In this document: positions 34,250 to 43,433 of the stretch, one piece after another
Numbering within the stretch: the stretch's first letter is position 1
How the letters are laid out: each line of letters starts with the position of its first letter
Assembly (NCBI GenBank): GCA_039923935.1
Contig: JBDTBU010000248.1
Location: 1-64,000, forward strand
DNA: 64,000 bases
Reading direction: 5' to 3'
From: Paraktedonobacter sp039923935
GTDB taxonomy: Bacteria > Chloroflexota > Ktedonobacteria > Ktedonobacterales > Ktedonobacteraceae
Notes under the pieces: model-generated
Seen by the model: the letters and a program-made list of their open reading frames with translations, nothing else
Database searches by the model: none
Told to the model about the DNA's origin: nothing
Program-made: the position numbers and the translations under genes

Positions 34250-34517
34250 CAGGGTCTCCTCTTTTTTTATGGACCTCATATGAGGGAACGAAAGACGCAA
34301 GCCCGCATCAGCAATACACTGGCAAAGAACGGCTTTGCGATACCTGATCCGTTCTCTGGTTCGTACCAGTTTGCTCGCAAGACGCTCCAAATCTCGATCA
34401 CGAAGGTTTTTGCGTTAGCACACTTCCTCTATTATTTTACGTTCCATGCACGTTTCGTCTGTTTTGCTCACCAATTAGTAAATGTCTTTCTGAATAGATA
34501 CCATTTTCGCTAGGATC

Positions 34518-34800
34518 TTAGGCTAACCTCAATGAGGCCACTTCCTCTCTCGTAATAGTACACGCGTCGAAGATACATAAAGATACATGAAGATAGGTTA
34601 GGAGAGAGACGCGAGAAGAGTGCATGCACTCCCTTCGTGCTGCGACAGGAAGCGCCTGCTCGGCACGCGCTGATCCATCAAGAGGAACGAGAGCACGGAG
34701 TGGATGATCCTTCTCTTCTTTCAGCATCAGGTTCTGTTCACGTACAAGCAGGACCGGTATGGTGGTGCTCTGTTGAGCGATTTTCTCAGTGATGCTCTAT
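34518..34800 (-). pseudogene. Universal stress protein remnant
   Basis: The minus strand reads ITEKIAQQSTTIPVLLVREQ then KDHPLRALVPLDGSARAEQA, the end of one Usp domain running into the start of a second, as in tandem universal stress proteins. The frame then decays after RAEQALPVAARRE and stops. Neither the ATP-binding glycine motif of the second domain nor most of the first is left. It is related to the intact gene at 25128-26093 and lies just upstream of the proton ATPase operon. Confidence 0.7.
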
Positions 34801-34814
34801 GGTCACGGCCCTGA

Positions 34815-34832
34815 TTGTGACTGCTTTGTGAT
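34815..34832 (+). promoter_or_regulatory. Direct-repeat box 1 (before hsp20)
   Basis: TTGTGAC-TGCT-TTGTGAT, two 7-bp half-sites with 11-bp period, 127 bp upstream of the hsp20 ATG. One of five copies in 34.8-51.0 kb; the head-to-tail arrangement is typical of OmpR/PhoB-family response-regulator sites. Confidence 0.65.
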
Positions 34833-34958
34833 GTGAATCGGGACTCCATCTGTGATGCCTTGAGGTACACTAGAGAGAGCAATCAAATACGGTATGTAGG
34901 TGGTCGGGGAAAGCAATGGATGGTAATCAAAGAATATTTATGGAAAAAGGAGAAACAT

Positions 34959-35384
34959 ATGCAAGAACAGGCGAAGTTGCAACATATTCCAGTTAAGGTC
35001 TACCGCACAGACGAGCGCTTGATGATCGCAGCTCCGATGGCGGGAATGGAACCAGAGAACATTCTGGTCGAAGTCACCAGCGACGGTTGCCTCATCCTCC
35101 ATGGAGACCAACGTGCTGTGTTGAAGGAGGTCAAAGAGGTCAAAGAGGCTAAAGAGCTACTGATCGATGAATGGAGCGTGGGCGTCTATCACCGTGAGAT
35201 CACCCTCCCAGTGTCGGTCAATGCCACCTGTGCCAACATCGACTATGGCAATGGCGTGCTGGTGGTAGTCTTGCCCATCAACGAGCACACAGTTCCTGCC
35301 CGACTGACGCTTGAACGGATCACACCTACCCACGGAGAACATAGAGGCAATGCTGGTCACTTTGCGACCTGCGTTCAAACATGA
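34959..35384 (+). CDS. Hsp20/alpha-crystallin small heat-shock protein
   Basis: A 141-residue ATP-independent holdase chaperone. The alpha-crystallin domain spans ~10-115: VKVYRTDERLMIAAPMAGME, PENILVEVTSDGCLILHGDQ, WSVGVYHREITLPVSVNATC and the terminal IDYGNGVLVVVLPI, the bacterial version of the A-x-x-x-n-G-v-L motif. A charged loop (KEVKEVKEAKE) made by slippage of a 9-bp unit interrupts the middle. The C-terminal tail lacks a clear IXI motif. The ATG at 34959 has an AAGGAG site 7 nt upstream; the open frame goes back to 34833. Direct-repeat box 1 lies upstream, suggesting control by the local response regulator. The NADH dehydrogenase gene follows 34 bp downstream. Confidence 0.88.
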   Translation: MQEQAKLQHIPVKVYRTDERLMIAAPMAGMEPENILVEVTSDGCLILHGDQRAVLKEVKEVKEAKELLIDEWSVGVYHREITLPVSVNATCANIDYGNGVLVVVLPINEHTVPARLTLERITPTHGEHRGNAGHFATCVQT

Positions 35385-35418
35385 CCACACGAACGACGCT
35401 CCACTGGAGGAAACAACG

Positions 35419-36795
35419 ATGAGGAAAAACCAGGGAACAGCAGCGCTCACAGAAAAGCAGAGCAGGCCAGGAGAAGGGAAGACGAGCCAGCAGGAAACGA
35501 CGGGACTGCTGCCCCGCGTGGTCATTGTTGGGGCCGGATTTGGTGGACTCCAGGCGGCGCTGGCTTTGCGCAACGTCCCTGTCCAACTGACTGTGATAGA
35601 CCGAAGCAACCATCACGTGTTCCAACCTCTACTGTACCAGGTCGCCACCGCAGCCTTGTCCCCGGCTGACATCTCTGCGCCCATTCGCAGTATTCTCAAG
35701 AAACAACATCAGACGTCGGTCATGCTGGCCGAGGTGACTAGCGTGGATACCCAGGGGCAGCGGGTGCTCATGCATGACCGCTCGGTGCCGTATGACTACC
35801 TGATTGTCGCCACCGGAGCGCGTCATAGCTACTTCGGGCATGATGCGTGGGAGCCATTCGCGCCAGGACTCAAATCCATCGATGATGCGACACTGATGCG
35901 GCGCAAGATCCTCCTCGCGTTTGAAGCTGCCGAGATCGAACCAGATCCAGAGAAACGCCAGGCGCTGTTGACGTTTGTGTTGGTGGGGGCTGGCGCAACC
36001 GGTGTGGAGATGGCAGGTGCAATTGCCGAACTAGCTCATCATGCCCTCGCCCACGATTTTCGCCATATCGATCCATCATGCACGCGTATTCTGCTCGTGG
36101 AGGCCGCTCCACGCATATTAACAGCGTTTCCTGTGTCCTTAGCACGCAAGGCTGAGCAAGCCCTCACGCGTCTGGGAGTGGAGGTCAGGACGAACGCCTC
36201 TGTCGAAGAGATTGATGCTGATGGTGTTATGATCGCTGGCTCGCGTCTCCTGACGAAGACGGTGATCTGGACTGCGGGTGTGACTGCCTCTCCCGCCGGT
36301 CGGTGGCTGGGCGCTGAGGTGGATCGCGCAGGGCGGGTCAAGGTTGCACGTGATCTCTCGCTCGCGGACCATCCGCAGGTATTTGTGCTTGGGGATACCG
36401 CGAGCGTGAGCCAGGATGGGAAACCCCTGCCAGGGGTTGCCCCAGTTGCGATGCAAGAGGGGCGCTATGTCGCGAAGATCATTGCTGATCGGGTGGCTGG
36501 GAAGGCGCATCTACAGCCATTTCGGTATCGCAACAAAGGGAACCTGGCGACTGTGGGACGCTCCTTTGGCATTGTCGAGATGGGGCATCTGCGCATCGCT
36601 GGCAGGCTTGCCTGGATGATCTGGCTCTTTGTCCACATCCTGTACTTGATCGGTTTCCGCAACCGCTTTCTGGTCCTGTTTCAGTGGGCCTGGGCGTATC
36701 TCACTTATCAACGCGGTGCACGGTTGATTACCTGTGACCCCACAACTGGTCTGCCCTCATCGCCTGAACCGGCCCCGATAAAGAGTACGGTGTGA
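35419..36795 (+). CDS. ndh: Type II NADH:quinone oxidoreductase (NDH-2)
   Basis: A 458-residue FAD enzyme that passes electrons from NADH to quinone without pumping protons, on the inner face of the membrane. Features: FAD motif RVVIVGAGFGGLQAALAL, the family's NHHVFQPLLYQVATAALSPADI quinone-site region, YDYLIVATGARHSYFG, NAD motif FVLVGAGATGVEMAGAIAEL, VFVLGDTASV (FAD ribityl) and a C-terminal membrane-associating segment with WMIWLFVHILYLIGF. GGAGG precedes ATG 35419. Probably cotranscribed with hsp20 and the two following genes. In this island it would keep NADH reoxidised when proton motive force is high or oxygen is low. Confidence 0.94.
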   Translation: MRKNQGTAALTEKQSRPGEGKTSQQETTGLLPRVVIVGAGFGGLQAALALRNVPVQLTVIDRSNHHVFQPLLYQVATAALSPADISAPIRSILKKQHQTSVMLAEVTSVDTQGQRVLMHDRSVPYDYLIVATGARHSYFGHDAWEPFAPGLKSIDDATLMRRKILLAFEAAEIEPDPEKRQALLTFVLVGAGATGVEMAGAIAELAHHALAHDFRHIDPSCTRILLVEAAPRILTAFPVSLARKAEQALTRLGVEVRTNASVEEIDADGVMIAGSRLLTKTVIWTAGVTASPAGRWLGAEVDRAGRVKVARDLSLADHPQVFVLGDTASVSQDGKPLPGVAPVAMQEGRYVAKIIADRVAGKAHLQPFRYRNKGNLATVGRSFGIVEMGHLRIAGRLAWMIWLFVHILYLIGFRNRFLVLFQWAWAYLTYQRGARLITCDPTTGLPSSPEPAPIKSTV

Positions 36796-36832
36796 ACATC
36801 TTGTCACCTGAATGGATCGAGAGGAGATACAT

Positions 36833-37660
36833 ATGAGAGGAACATTGGCAGGAGAGAAGCTGGCGGAGCAGAAGCTCGCAGTCTTTGAGCAACTCCAACC
36901 CGAATTTGAGGCCTGTTTTCGCTTCGTGCAGGAAGTTCATGGGCAGCGGCGCTTCGCTACATTTCCCGTAGCTGAGACGGTCTTCTATCTGCATGCCCTC
37001 TGGGTCTGTGAACGCAAGGACCGCCTCCTGAGTATCTATAAGAACATTGTACGGTATGAGGGTCAGCATTGTCTCTCCCTCTTACAGCGTTGGCAAGAGG
37101 GAGAGACCCAGGCAGTGGTCGCCTTCCTCCAACGCAAATTGGATATTCTGCCTTTTGCTGATCTCATGCACCAGATGCAGGAGGCGAAAACCGCACGCCA
37201 TGCCGGTGATGGTCTGCTGCGGCGTCTCGTGCATGGTCGCCTGATCTTACTCAATCGGGGGATGAACCTGTTGCAGTCCTTCGACGGCATCTTTGCCCTG
37301 TCGGAGGATGACCTGCTGCGAGAAGTGCAGGTCGCTTGCGCACACTATGGACATACTCCCGGCCAGATCGAGCAGCAACTGGCCGAGGTGGAAGACCCGC
37401 TCGCTTCCTATGCACCGCATAAACTCCTGGCACAACGGAATATGTTGGTGATGAATATCCTGGGGATCAACGTCATGACGTTACCCACCGATCTGCCAGG
37501 CGAGCGTTCGTGGAAGGTGGCTGCAGCAACGGAACCCCTCGGCCCCTTTGCTGAATCCGTGATTCGAGGCTATCGGGACTTGGCGTCCCCTTTACACAAT
37601 AACCTCAAGTGGTGCCGCTTCATTGATCGTCCTGAGCACAGTGATGGCTCCTTGGTCTAG
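36833..37660 (+). CDS. Hypothetical protein, mostly helical
   Basis: A 275-residue soluble protein that I do not recognise. The start ATG 36833 follows GAGGAG. The sequence is rich in Leu, Gln, Glu and Arg and predicted almost fully helical: EKLAEQKLAVFEQLQPEFEA, ETVFYLHALWVCERKDRLLS, AVVAFLQRKLDILPFADLMH, HGRLILLNRGMNLLQSFDG. There are no membrane segments, signal or metal-binding cysteine pairs. A histidine-containing stretch (RYEGQHCLSLL) is the only chemically suggestive spot. It lies 37 bp after ndh and 200 bp before the fumarate reductase-type gene, so a redox or respiratory accessory role is plausible but not shown. Confidence 0.75.
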   Translation: MRGTLAGEKLAEQKLAVFEQLQPEFEACFRFVQEVHGQRRFATFPVAETVFYLHALWVCERKDRLLSIYKNIVRYEGQHCLSLLQRWQEGETQAVVAFLQRKLDILPFADLMHQMQEAKTARHAGDGLLRRLVHGRLILLNRGMNLLQSFDGIFALSEDDLLREVQVACAHYGHTPGQIEQQLAEVEDPLASYAPHKLLAQRNMLVMNILGINVMTLPTDLPGERSWKVAAATEPLGPFAESVIRGYRDLASPLHNNLKWCRFIDRPEHSDGSLV

Positions 37661-37710
37661 CTTTGGGCACCTTATGTGTGCGTGGTGTGAGGTGCTTGAG
37701 GAGTGGAGAG

Positions 37711-37842
37711 GTCACAACGTATGGCGTCACGACAAACGTCGAAGAGGAGCAATATGGCTGCCAGGCCAACGTCAAACTGGGCCGTGACTTCACCATCGAT
37801 GATCTGTTTGCCGAGGGTTTTGATGCATCTGACCATATCTGA
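37711..37842 (+). pseudogene. Possible pyridine-nucleotide oxidoreductase (GltD-like) remnant
   Basis: A short frame encodes YGVTTNVEEEQYGCQANVKL then GRDFTIDDLFAEGFDA, which resembles the stretch before the second dinucleotide motif in glutamate synthase small subunit-like flavoproteins (GVEI...VGKDITLDELLAEGYDAV). It ends at TGA 37840 right where the ATG-type strand should follow. Similarity is short and judged by eye, so this is tentative. Confidence 0.35.
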
Positions 37843-37861
37843 GCAAGAAAGGAAGGCAGTT

Positions 37862-39607
37862 ATGCAAAACCACCATCGAACCAGTGTCTCTAATGTGCTT
37901 GTCATTGGATCAGGTGGCGCTGGGTTACGCGCCGCTATTGCAGCTTACATGGCGGGGTGCGAGGTCACGATTGTTGGCAAACGGCAACGCAAGGATGCGC
38001 ACACCGTCCTTGCCGCTGGTGGGATCAATGCCGCACTGGGCACGGTTGATCCTGAGGATAGCTGGGAACAACACTTCGCCGACACAATGGTCGAAGGATA
38101 TTTCCTCTCTCACCCTCGAACTGCGGAGATTTTGGCCCGTGAGGCACCGGCTGCGATCCTTGAGCTTGCTGCGTGGGGCTGCCCATTTGCCCGGACGCCA
38201 ACTGGTGAACTGGATCAGCGTTTTTTCGGAGCGCACACCTATCGTCGTACCTGCTATGTCGGTGACTATATCGGGCGAGCGATGCTGTACACACTGGCTG
38301 ACAAGGTGGCTGCATTAGGTATTCCCATGCATGAGCAGCAATATGTATCGCGCTTACTGGTCCGTGATAGCCTCTGTTTTGGCGCTTTAGCCTTTGACCT
38401 TACCTCCGGCCAGCGCACGGTCTATGAGGCCGACGCGGTTATCCTCGCCACGGGAGGGCATACGCGCCTCTGGCGGAGAAGCTCTTCACGGCGTGATGAA
38501 AATACCGGTGACGGCATGTACTTGGCGCTCCACGCCGGGTGCTCCCTGGCTGATATGGAGTTGGTGCAATTCCACCCCACAGGCATGGTCTGGCCAGAAG
38601 AGATGGCAGGGACACTTGTCACTGAAGCGGTGCGTGGAGAAGGCGGTCGCTTGTACAATAGCCAGGGTGAGCGGTTTATGCAGCGCTACGATCCTGAACG
38701 CATGGAACTCTCCACGCGTGACCGCGTCGCTCTGGCCAATTATACCGAGATCATCGCAGGACGCGGTGGTCCTCATGGTGGAGTTTTCCTGGATATCAGC
38801 CATCGCAGCAAAGCCGATATCCTGGAGAAGATCCCTCGCATGTATCGCCAATTCATGGAGACAGAGATGCTGGATATTTCCCGCCAGCAGATGGAAGTTG
38901 CGCCAACCGCCCACTATACGATGGGCGGAGTGATAGTTGAGCCGGAGACGCAGGCGACTGCGGTTGAAGGACTCTATGCCGTAGGGGAGGTTACCAGTGG
39001 ACTGCATGGTGCGAACCGTCTTGGAGGGAATTCCCTGTCTGAGACCGTCGTCTTTGGCAAGAGGGTAGGGGAAGCTGCGGCTGCCTACTCGCGGTCGCGC
39101 GAGACGCAGGAACGCTCAAGGAGCACGGTCGCTGCCGCCCATGATGATCTCAATGCGTTGCTTTCCACCGGAGATGAATTAGCACGACCGCTCCAACGTG
39201 CGTTGCGAGATGCTATGTGGGAATACTGTGGCGTGGTACGCAGCGAAGAGCGTCTGCGCCAGGGTCTTGCAAAAGTGGCAGAGGTACAAGACGCGACAGC
39301 CAGGGTTGACGTACGCCCAAGCGCAGAAGGCTATCAAGACCTTGCCCAAGCGCTTGATCTGCGCTCATCGCTGCTCGCAGCTGAGGTCACGATACGGGGC
39401 GCGATTGAGCGCCGCGAGAGTCGAGGAGCGCACCAACGTTCTGATTATCCTCAGCTTGATCCTGCGCTCCAGGTCACTCTTGTCGCCACGCTGACTGCGG
39501 GTACGCTCCTGTTTTCCCAGAGGGCTATCCCTGAGATACCCGCTTCCTTGCACAAGTGGGTCAACGAAACCAGGACAACTTCCATGAAGGGTCGGTTGCT
39601 TGAATGA
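37862..39607 (+). CDS. Fumarate reductase/succinate dehydrogenase-type flavoprotein
   Basis: A 581-residue FAD protein of the SdhA/FrdA/NadB family. FAD motif VLVIGSGGAGLRAAIAAYMA at the start; AHTVLAAGGINAALGTVDPE holds a histidine where SdhA/FrdA attach FAD covalently (NadB lacks it). Catalytic features: ELVQFHPTGMVWPEEMAG, TEAVRGEGGRLYNSQGERFM, APTAHYTMGGVIVEPETQ and GANRLGGNSLSETVVFGKR, with the active-site Arg and His. The C-terminal helical domain is present though short. No iron-sulfur or membrane-anchor subunit is encoded beside it, so either partners lie elsewhere or it works alone as a soluble fumarate reductase or aspartate-oxidase-like enzyme. ATG 37862 follows an AAGGAAG site. 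Confidence 0.9.
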   Translation: MQNHHRTSVSNVLVIGSGGAGLRAAIAAYMAGCEVTIVGKRQRKDAHTVLAAGGINAALGTVDPEDSWEQHFADTMVEGYFLSHPRTAEILAREAPAAILELAAWGCPFARTPTGELDQRFFGAHTYRRTCYVGDYIGRAMLYTLADKVAALGIPMHEQQYVSRLLVRDSLCFGALAFDLTSGQRTVYEADAVILATGGHTRLWRRSSSRRDENTGDGMYLALHAGCSLADMELVQFHPTGMVWPEEMAGTLVTEAVRGEGGRLYNSQGERFMQRYDPERMELSTRDRVALANYTEIIAGRGGPHGGVFLDISHRSKADILEKIPRMYRQFMETEMLDISRQQMEVAPTAHYTMGGVIVEPETQATAVEGLYAVGEVTSGLHGANRLGGNSLSETVVFGKRVGEAAAAYSRSRETQERSRSTVAAAHDDLNALLSTGDELARPLQRALRDAMWEYCGVVRSEERLRQGLAKVAEVQDATARVDVRPSAEGYQDLAQALDLRSSLLAAEVTIRGAIERRESRGAHQRSDYPQLDPALQVTLVATLTAGTLLFSQRAIPEIPASLHKWVNETRTTSMKGRLLE

Positions 39608-39667
39608 CAGTAGGAAAAGCTGCATTGATTGAACGCAATGACATTGCTTTTTTCTGAAATGTTTCTG

Positions 39668-39961
39668 CTAGACTAACGAGTCATAGGTATCCATGACGAG
39701 GCTTTCCTGATCGATTATGCCATACAAGTGTGTCAGGATAAACTTCCCATAGTCGCTGGTGTTGCGATGCGCGTCAGTTGCATCAATATCTGTAATCTCA
39801 TGATAGACGAAGAAACGACGCGACTCTGTCCGCGAACGATACGCGCGGCAGACGTTGACACCTGGTTCTGGTTTGGCTGGGTTCGTATGCTCTCGCAGAA
39901 TGGTCATCGCTTTCTTCTCACTCCCTGGATTGACTAGAAACGTGACGGTAAAACAGATCAT
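39668..39961 (-). CDS. Antibiotic biosynthesis monooxygenase (ABM)-fold protein
   Basis: A 97-residue dimeric alpha+beta barrel protein of the ABM/YgiN type. The pattern is clear: a first strand FTVTFLVNPGSEKKAMTILR, then EPGVNVCRAYRSRTESRRFF (strands 2-3), VYHEITDIDATDAHRNTSDY (the E-x-W/x-d..-d-x-H signature region) and a closing helix and strand. Such proteins are quinol monooxygenases, haem-degrading enzymes or simply ligand-binding; which applies here is unclear. It converges on the flavoprotein gene, with 60 bp between stops. It stands as a single gene; its upstream region of 125 bp shows no direct-repeat box. Confidence 0.82.
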   Translation of the reverse strand: MICFTVTFLVNPGSEKKAMTILREHTNPAKPEPGVNVCRAYRSRTESRRFFVYHEITDIDATDAHRNTSDYGKFILTHLYGIIDQESLVMDTYDSLV

Positions 39962-40086
39962 CGCTTTCTCCTTCTTCTGTCTGAATGTGTGTGTCTCTCA
40001 TCGGTACACTGCCCTTGTGCGCGTGTCCGATGGAAACCATCTGGATGAACAGGTGAACCCCTGCCCACAGAACAGGTATCCCGTCC

Positions 40087-42762
40087 CTACGGATTTTCTA
40101 ACACAGGTACAGCATATATACGATAAAAAGGCAGGTTCTTTTGCTCCAACCAGTGGAGCGGGGCGAGCAGCATCTTTGGTAACGGCAGCGTCGAGACTTT
40201 CACCTGTTCCAATGCTACCGCTGCCTCCTCGTCTCGTCCCAGCAAAGCACAAGCCAGACTCTTCCAGAAGGAGGCCGCTCTCAGCCCTGGATTCTGTCGT
40301 AGCACCTGCTCACACGCCGCCAGGGCTTCCTCAAAATGCTCGCGCAACAACAGGGCAACTCCCTGGCAGAGTGCTGCCGCAGGCTGCTGCCGATCAAGCG
40401 CTGCCAACGCCTCCAGGCGTGCTAGGAGATCCGGTCGATCTGGCAAGGATTTCTCCTGGCACAGATCCATCCATACGAGGAGCAGACCGCCGTAGATATC
40501 GTTAGGGGCGAGTTGCTGGCTGCGGAGCAAATCGCCCCTGGCCTGCTCGATCTGCCCTATTTCCAGGCACACATGCCCTCGGCCAGCATACGCCCAGGCG
40601 TTGTTCGGCTCCAGGTCAAGCGCCTGGTCAAAACTCTGGATCGCTTGTTGCGCCTCATCGAGGACACAACAGGCCATGCCTCGCAGTACATGCGCCTGTG
40701 CGTTGGTAGGATCGAGTCGGATCGCCCGGTCAAAGTCTCCTCTTCCCGGACGGTACGCCATGTCTTCCCAGTAAACGAGGCGGCGCAGGATCTGGGCTCC
40801 CTCAAGCTGAGGATCGAGCATATATGCATGGTCGAAGTCGGCGATGGCCTGCTGGTATTTTTGACATTTCCAGGAGGCGATGCCACGATGGGCATAGGCG
40901 AACGCCGTCCTGGCATCCAATGCCAACGCCCGGTCGAAGTCCGCGATAGCTTGCTCATCGTTGTTGCGGGCGCTGAAGGCGATTCCTCGCAGGAGGTACG
41001 CCCAGACGTACAGGGGATCAAGCGCCAGTGCTCGGTCAAAGTTCGCGATGGCCTGCACGTAATCGTGGCGGACGCTAAAGGCCATCCCTTGCTTGCCGTA
41101 GATCCGTGCCAGCAGTGGCGCTGAAAATGTGTGAGCGTGGCACGCCACTGCTAAGAGATCCCTTGTTGCGGTTAGCACTTCCTGACTCGCCAGATCCCTC
41201 TCAATATACTGGAGAAGCAGTTGAGCCGTCTGTCTGGCGGCGGCTGAGGCTAAGAGAGCAGGGTGTTCATCAGGAACGTCCTGGGAGAGTGCGTGCAGGA
41301 CTGCGACGAGTTCCTGCTCGTGCCTTGCTTCGTGAACGATCTCCATCACCTGCTCGATTGCGCTAGCATGGCTGGCTGCATCCGGCAAGGAGAATAACTG
41401 CGCGACCCGTGCCAAAGCCAGTTCCAGCCACTCGGCTAAACCGAAGACCCGCTTCCCCTCCACCGCTTGCATGCGCTCCATCTGTCGCCGGTAGTGATTC
41501 GCCAACGCTCTCCTGGCTGCCTGCTCCTCCTGTGGAGCATGCTGGAACAGTGCACGTTGCATCACCTGTTGAGCTAGGTCGTGGTAGCGATGCCGTCCAT
41601 CGAACGTGCTGTATTGCACAAAAGGCAGGTCAATCAGCCAGCGATAATGGCTGGTTCGCTCTGGCTCAGGGAGCGTGTGGAAAGCTGCCAGATCGTCTTG
41701 GGTAAATGGTCGAGAGAAAAGAGCTGCGTGCAGGACCAGTTGCTGTTTGTGGTGATCCTGCGCAGCTATCCAGTGCAGCAGGTTGGTCACGATATCTGCT
41801 GTCTCGTCGATCTGTCTCCCTTGATCGTTGGCCAACATACCCACGAAAAGTGGCAAGCCTCCGGACAGATGCCAGATCGTGGCGACAGGATCTGCTGCGG
41901 TTATCCCGTGCTCGGCCAGATACAGACGGGTTTCATCTTCCGTGAACGGTGCAAGCGGCATCGAATAGACCGGCTGACCATCCAGCAAGGAGCCATCGAT
42001 AGGCTCACGTCCAGTCATGACCAGCAGCACCTGGTTGCTTATGGGGAGGCGCAGTACCGCCTGGAGTAGCCACGTCACGACTGAAGCCGTCGCTGGCGCA
42101 CACGTGTCAAAGAAGAGGATGACCCGTCGCCCTGCCCGCTGAGAGGAGGCGGCGGTCAGCCAATTGAGATCATCGACAAACGCCTGGGTCAGGTCGTCGA
42201 GCGGATCGTGCAGGGATTCGGCCTCGCCCCCAACATGGGAAGCGGAGTATTGGCCCTCAAAAGACGCGTTCGCCTCTCTCGCCACGGTTTCATACAGTCC
42301 TCCTACAACCGACTCATCCATCCCCTTCGCTACTGTCAGGGCTGCCACCTCGCGCAAAAAAGCGGCTTGCGCGACCATTTGCTCATCATGTCGAGGCTGC
42401 AACGCCTGCTTATAGCGAACTGCCGCCTGCTCAAAGGCAGCAAGCGGAGCATCGGCCAGGCGTAACTCTGCGGCGCAACGTTTCATCAGGTCGGCAGGGG
42501 TACAGAACCGCTCATCCACCAGGGCGGTCAGACACGAATGGTTGAAGTCCGCAGTACGCGCCTCGTCTCGCAATCTGGCGAGCAGTGTTGTCTTGCCAAC
42601 CCCAGCCGGACCCCACACCACAAGCACATTATACGTAGGGTCTGCGGATTGGAGCAGGTGCTCACGAAACAGGCGTAGTTCGCTGGCCCGACCAATAAAG
42701 TGGTCCCTGACCTCGCTTCCTGGGCGGCGCATGGTGAGACCTGTTTGCTTCACGAAAGGCAT
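40087..42762 (-). CDS. STAND-type ATPase with C-terminal TPR repeats
   Basis: An 891-residue putative signalling or scaffold protein. Residues ~20-330 are an AAA_16/NACHT-like module: DHFIGRASELRLFREHLL, Walker A VVWGPAGVGKTTLLARLRDE (~res 48-67), Walker B GRRVILFFDTCAPATASVV and sensor region VLLVMTGREPI. A winged-helix region follows (LLHWIAAQDHHKQQLVLHAA), then a helical link, and from ~560 to 850 at least six TPR units such as DPLYVWAYLLRGIAFSARNN and NNAWAYAGRGHVCLEIGQIE. This is the standard STAND layout: ligand- or protein-sensing TPRs control ATP-driven assembly. No effector domain (TIR, nuclease, DNA-binding) is fused. It lies 95 bp downstream of the DUF488 gene, which carries direct-repeat box 2. 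Confidence 0.88.
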   Translation of the reverse strand: MPFVKQTGLTMRRPGSEVRDHFIGRASELRLFREHLLQSADPTYNVLVVWGPAGVGKTTLLARLRDEARTADFNHSCLTALVDERFCTPADLMKRCAAELRLADAPLAAFEQAAVRYKQALQPRHDEQMVAQAAFLREVAALTVAKGMDESVVGGLYETVAREANASFEGQYSASHVGGEAESLHDPLDDLTQAFVDDLNWLTAASSQRAGRRVILFFDTCAPATASVVTWLLQAVLRLPISNQVLLVMTGREPIDGSLLDGQPVYSMPLAPFTEDETRLYLAEHGITAADPVATIWHLSGGLPLFVGMLANDQGRQIDETADIVTNLLHWIAAQDHHKQQLVLHAALFSRPFTQDDLAAFHTLPEPERTSHYRWLIDLPFVQYSTFDGRHRYHDLAQQVMQRALFQHAPQEEQAARRALANHYRRQMERMQAVEGKRVFGLAEWLELALARVAQLFSLPDAASHASAIEQVMEIVHEARHEQELVAVLHALSQDVPDEHPALLASAAARQTAQLLLQYIERDLASQEVLTATRDLLAVACHAHTFSAPLLARIYGKQGMAFSVRHDYVQAIANFDRALALDPLYVWAYLLRGIAFSARNNDEQAIADFDRALALDARTAFAYAHRGIASWKCQKYQQAIADFDHAYMLDPQLEGAQILRRLVYWEDMAYRPGRGDFDRAIRLDPTNAQAHVLRGMACCVLDEAQQAIQSFDQALDLEPNNAWAYAGRGHVCLEIGQIEQARGDLLRSQQLAPNDIYGGLLLVWMDLCQEKSLPDRPDLLARLEALAALDRQQPAAALCQGVALLLREHFEEALAACEQVLRQNPGLRAASFWKSLACALLGRDEEAAVALEQVKVSTLPLPKMLLAPLHWLEQKNLPFYRIYAVPVLENP

Positions 42763-42857
42763 AGCTTGAACCTCACTGTGTACCAGATACTTTGCCCCAG
42801 GGCCTTGAGTTGTCCTAACGGATTGGTCATAATGCTCTTTTCTCTGGATAGCTCATC

Positions 42858-43229
42858 TCAGGAGTCACGAAGCAACAGATCATGGAGCACGATGGCATTG
42901 GCATGCTCGACATCATGTGTTGCAAATACCAAGGTCAGTGGTCCCTGCTTTGCCAGTTCGCGCAGTTGTGCCAGGGCTGCCTGCCCGGTCTCAGATGCTA
43001 ACTCGGTCTCATAACGGCGACGAAACTCTGCGAATTTCTTCGGATCATGAGCATACCATTGGCGTAGTTCGGTGCTTGGTGCGATCTCCTTGAGCCAGAG
43101 ATCGACATGCGCACGTTTCTTAGAGAACCCACGAGGCCAGAGCCGCTCTACCAGTACACGGGTGCCATCGCTCGGCTCTGGTTCGTCGTAGACGCGCTTC
43201 AAGGCTACTGTTACTCTGTGCGTGGTCAT
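42858..43229 (-). CDS. DUF488 family protein (YeaO-like)
   Basis: A 123-residue short-form DUF488 protein like E. coli YeaO. Signature segments: VALKRVYDEPEPSDGTRVLV, ERLWPRGFSKKRAHVDLWLK, APSTELRQWYAHDPKKFAEF and TLVFATHDVEHANAIVL. It is compact, without the Cys-His region of the longer DUF488 protein at 22627-23160. Family function is unknown. The ATG at 43229 (MTTHRV) is preferred to 43247 because conserved sequence starts just after it and an AAAGGAG site is placed right. The direct-repeat box 2 lies about 120 bp upstream, putting it in the putative response-regulator regulon, with the STAND-TPR gene next in line. Confidence 0.87.
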   Translation of the reverse strand: MTTHRVTVALKRVYDEPEPSDGTRVLVERLWPRGFSKKRAHVDLWLKEIAPSTELRQWYAHDPKKFAEFRRRYETELASETGQAALAQLRELAKQGPLTLVFATHDVEHANAIVLHDLLLRDS

Positions 43230-43347
43230 GGCGCTTTCTCCTTTCATCAGCGAAGATGGTCGTGTTTTAAACGCAGTGGCATCGTACCCAACGCTCTCTT
43301 CCTATAGGGAGTGTACTCCGAAAACCGTTGTCTTAGACACGATGCCC

Positions 43348-43365
43348 ATCACAAAATAGTCACAA
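43348..43365 (-). promoter_or_regulatory. Direct-repeat box 2 (before the YeaO-like gene)
   Basis: Minus strand TTGTGAC-TATT-TTGTGAT, 11-bp period, same orientation as the downstream gene (start 43229). One of five copies. Confidence 0.6.
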
Positions 43366-43433
43366 TCACCATTGCCATCATGCCTCCACCTAACCATGTT
43401 ACAACCAGTTGCGAGTCTTCCTCTGTTGCTGTA

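Noticed and set aside
37703..37861. Longer N-terminus for the fumarate reductase-type protein
   Set aside because: The added 53 residues are not family-like, and the ATG at 37862 has a ribosome site and begins just before the FAD motif.
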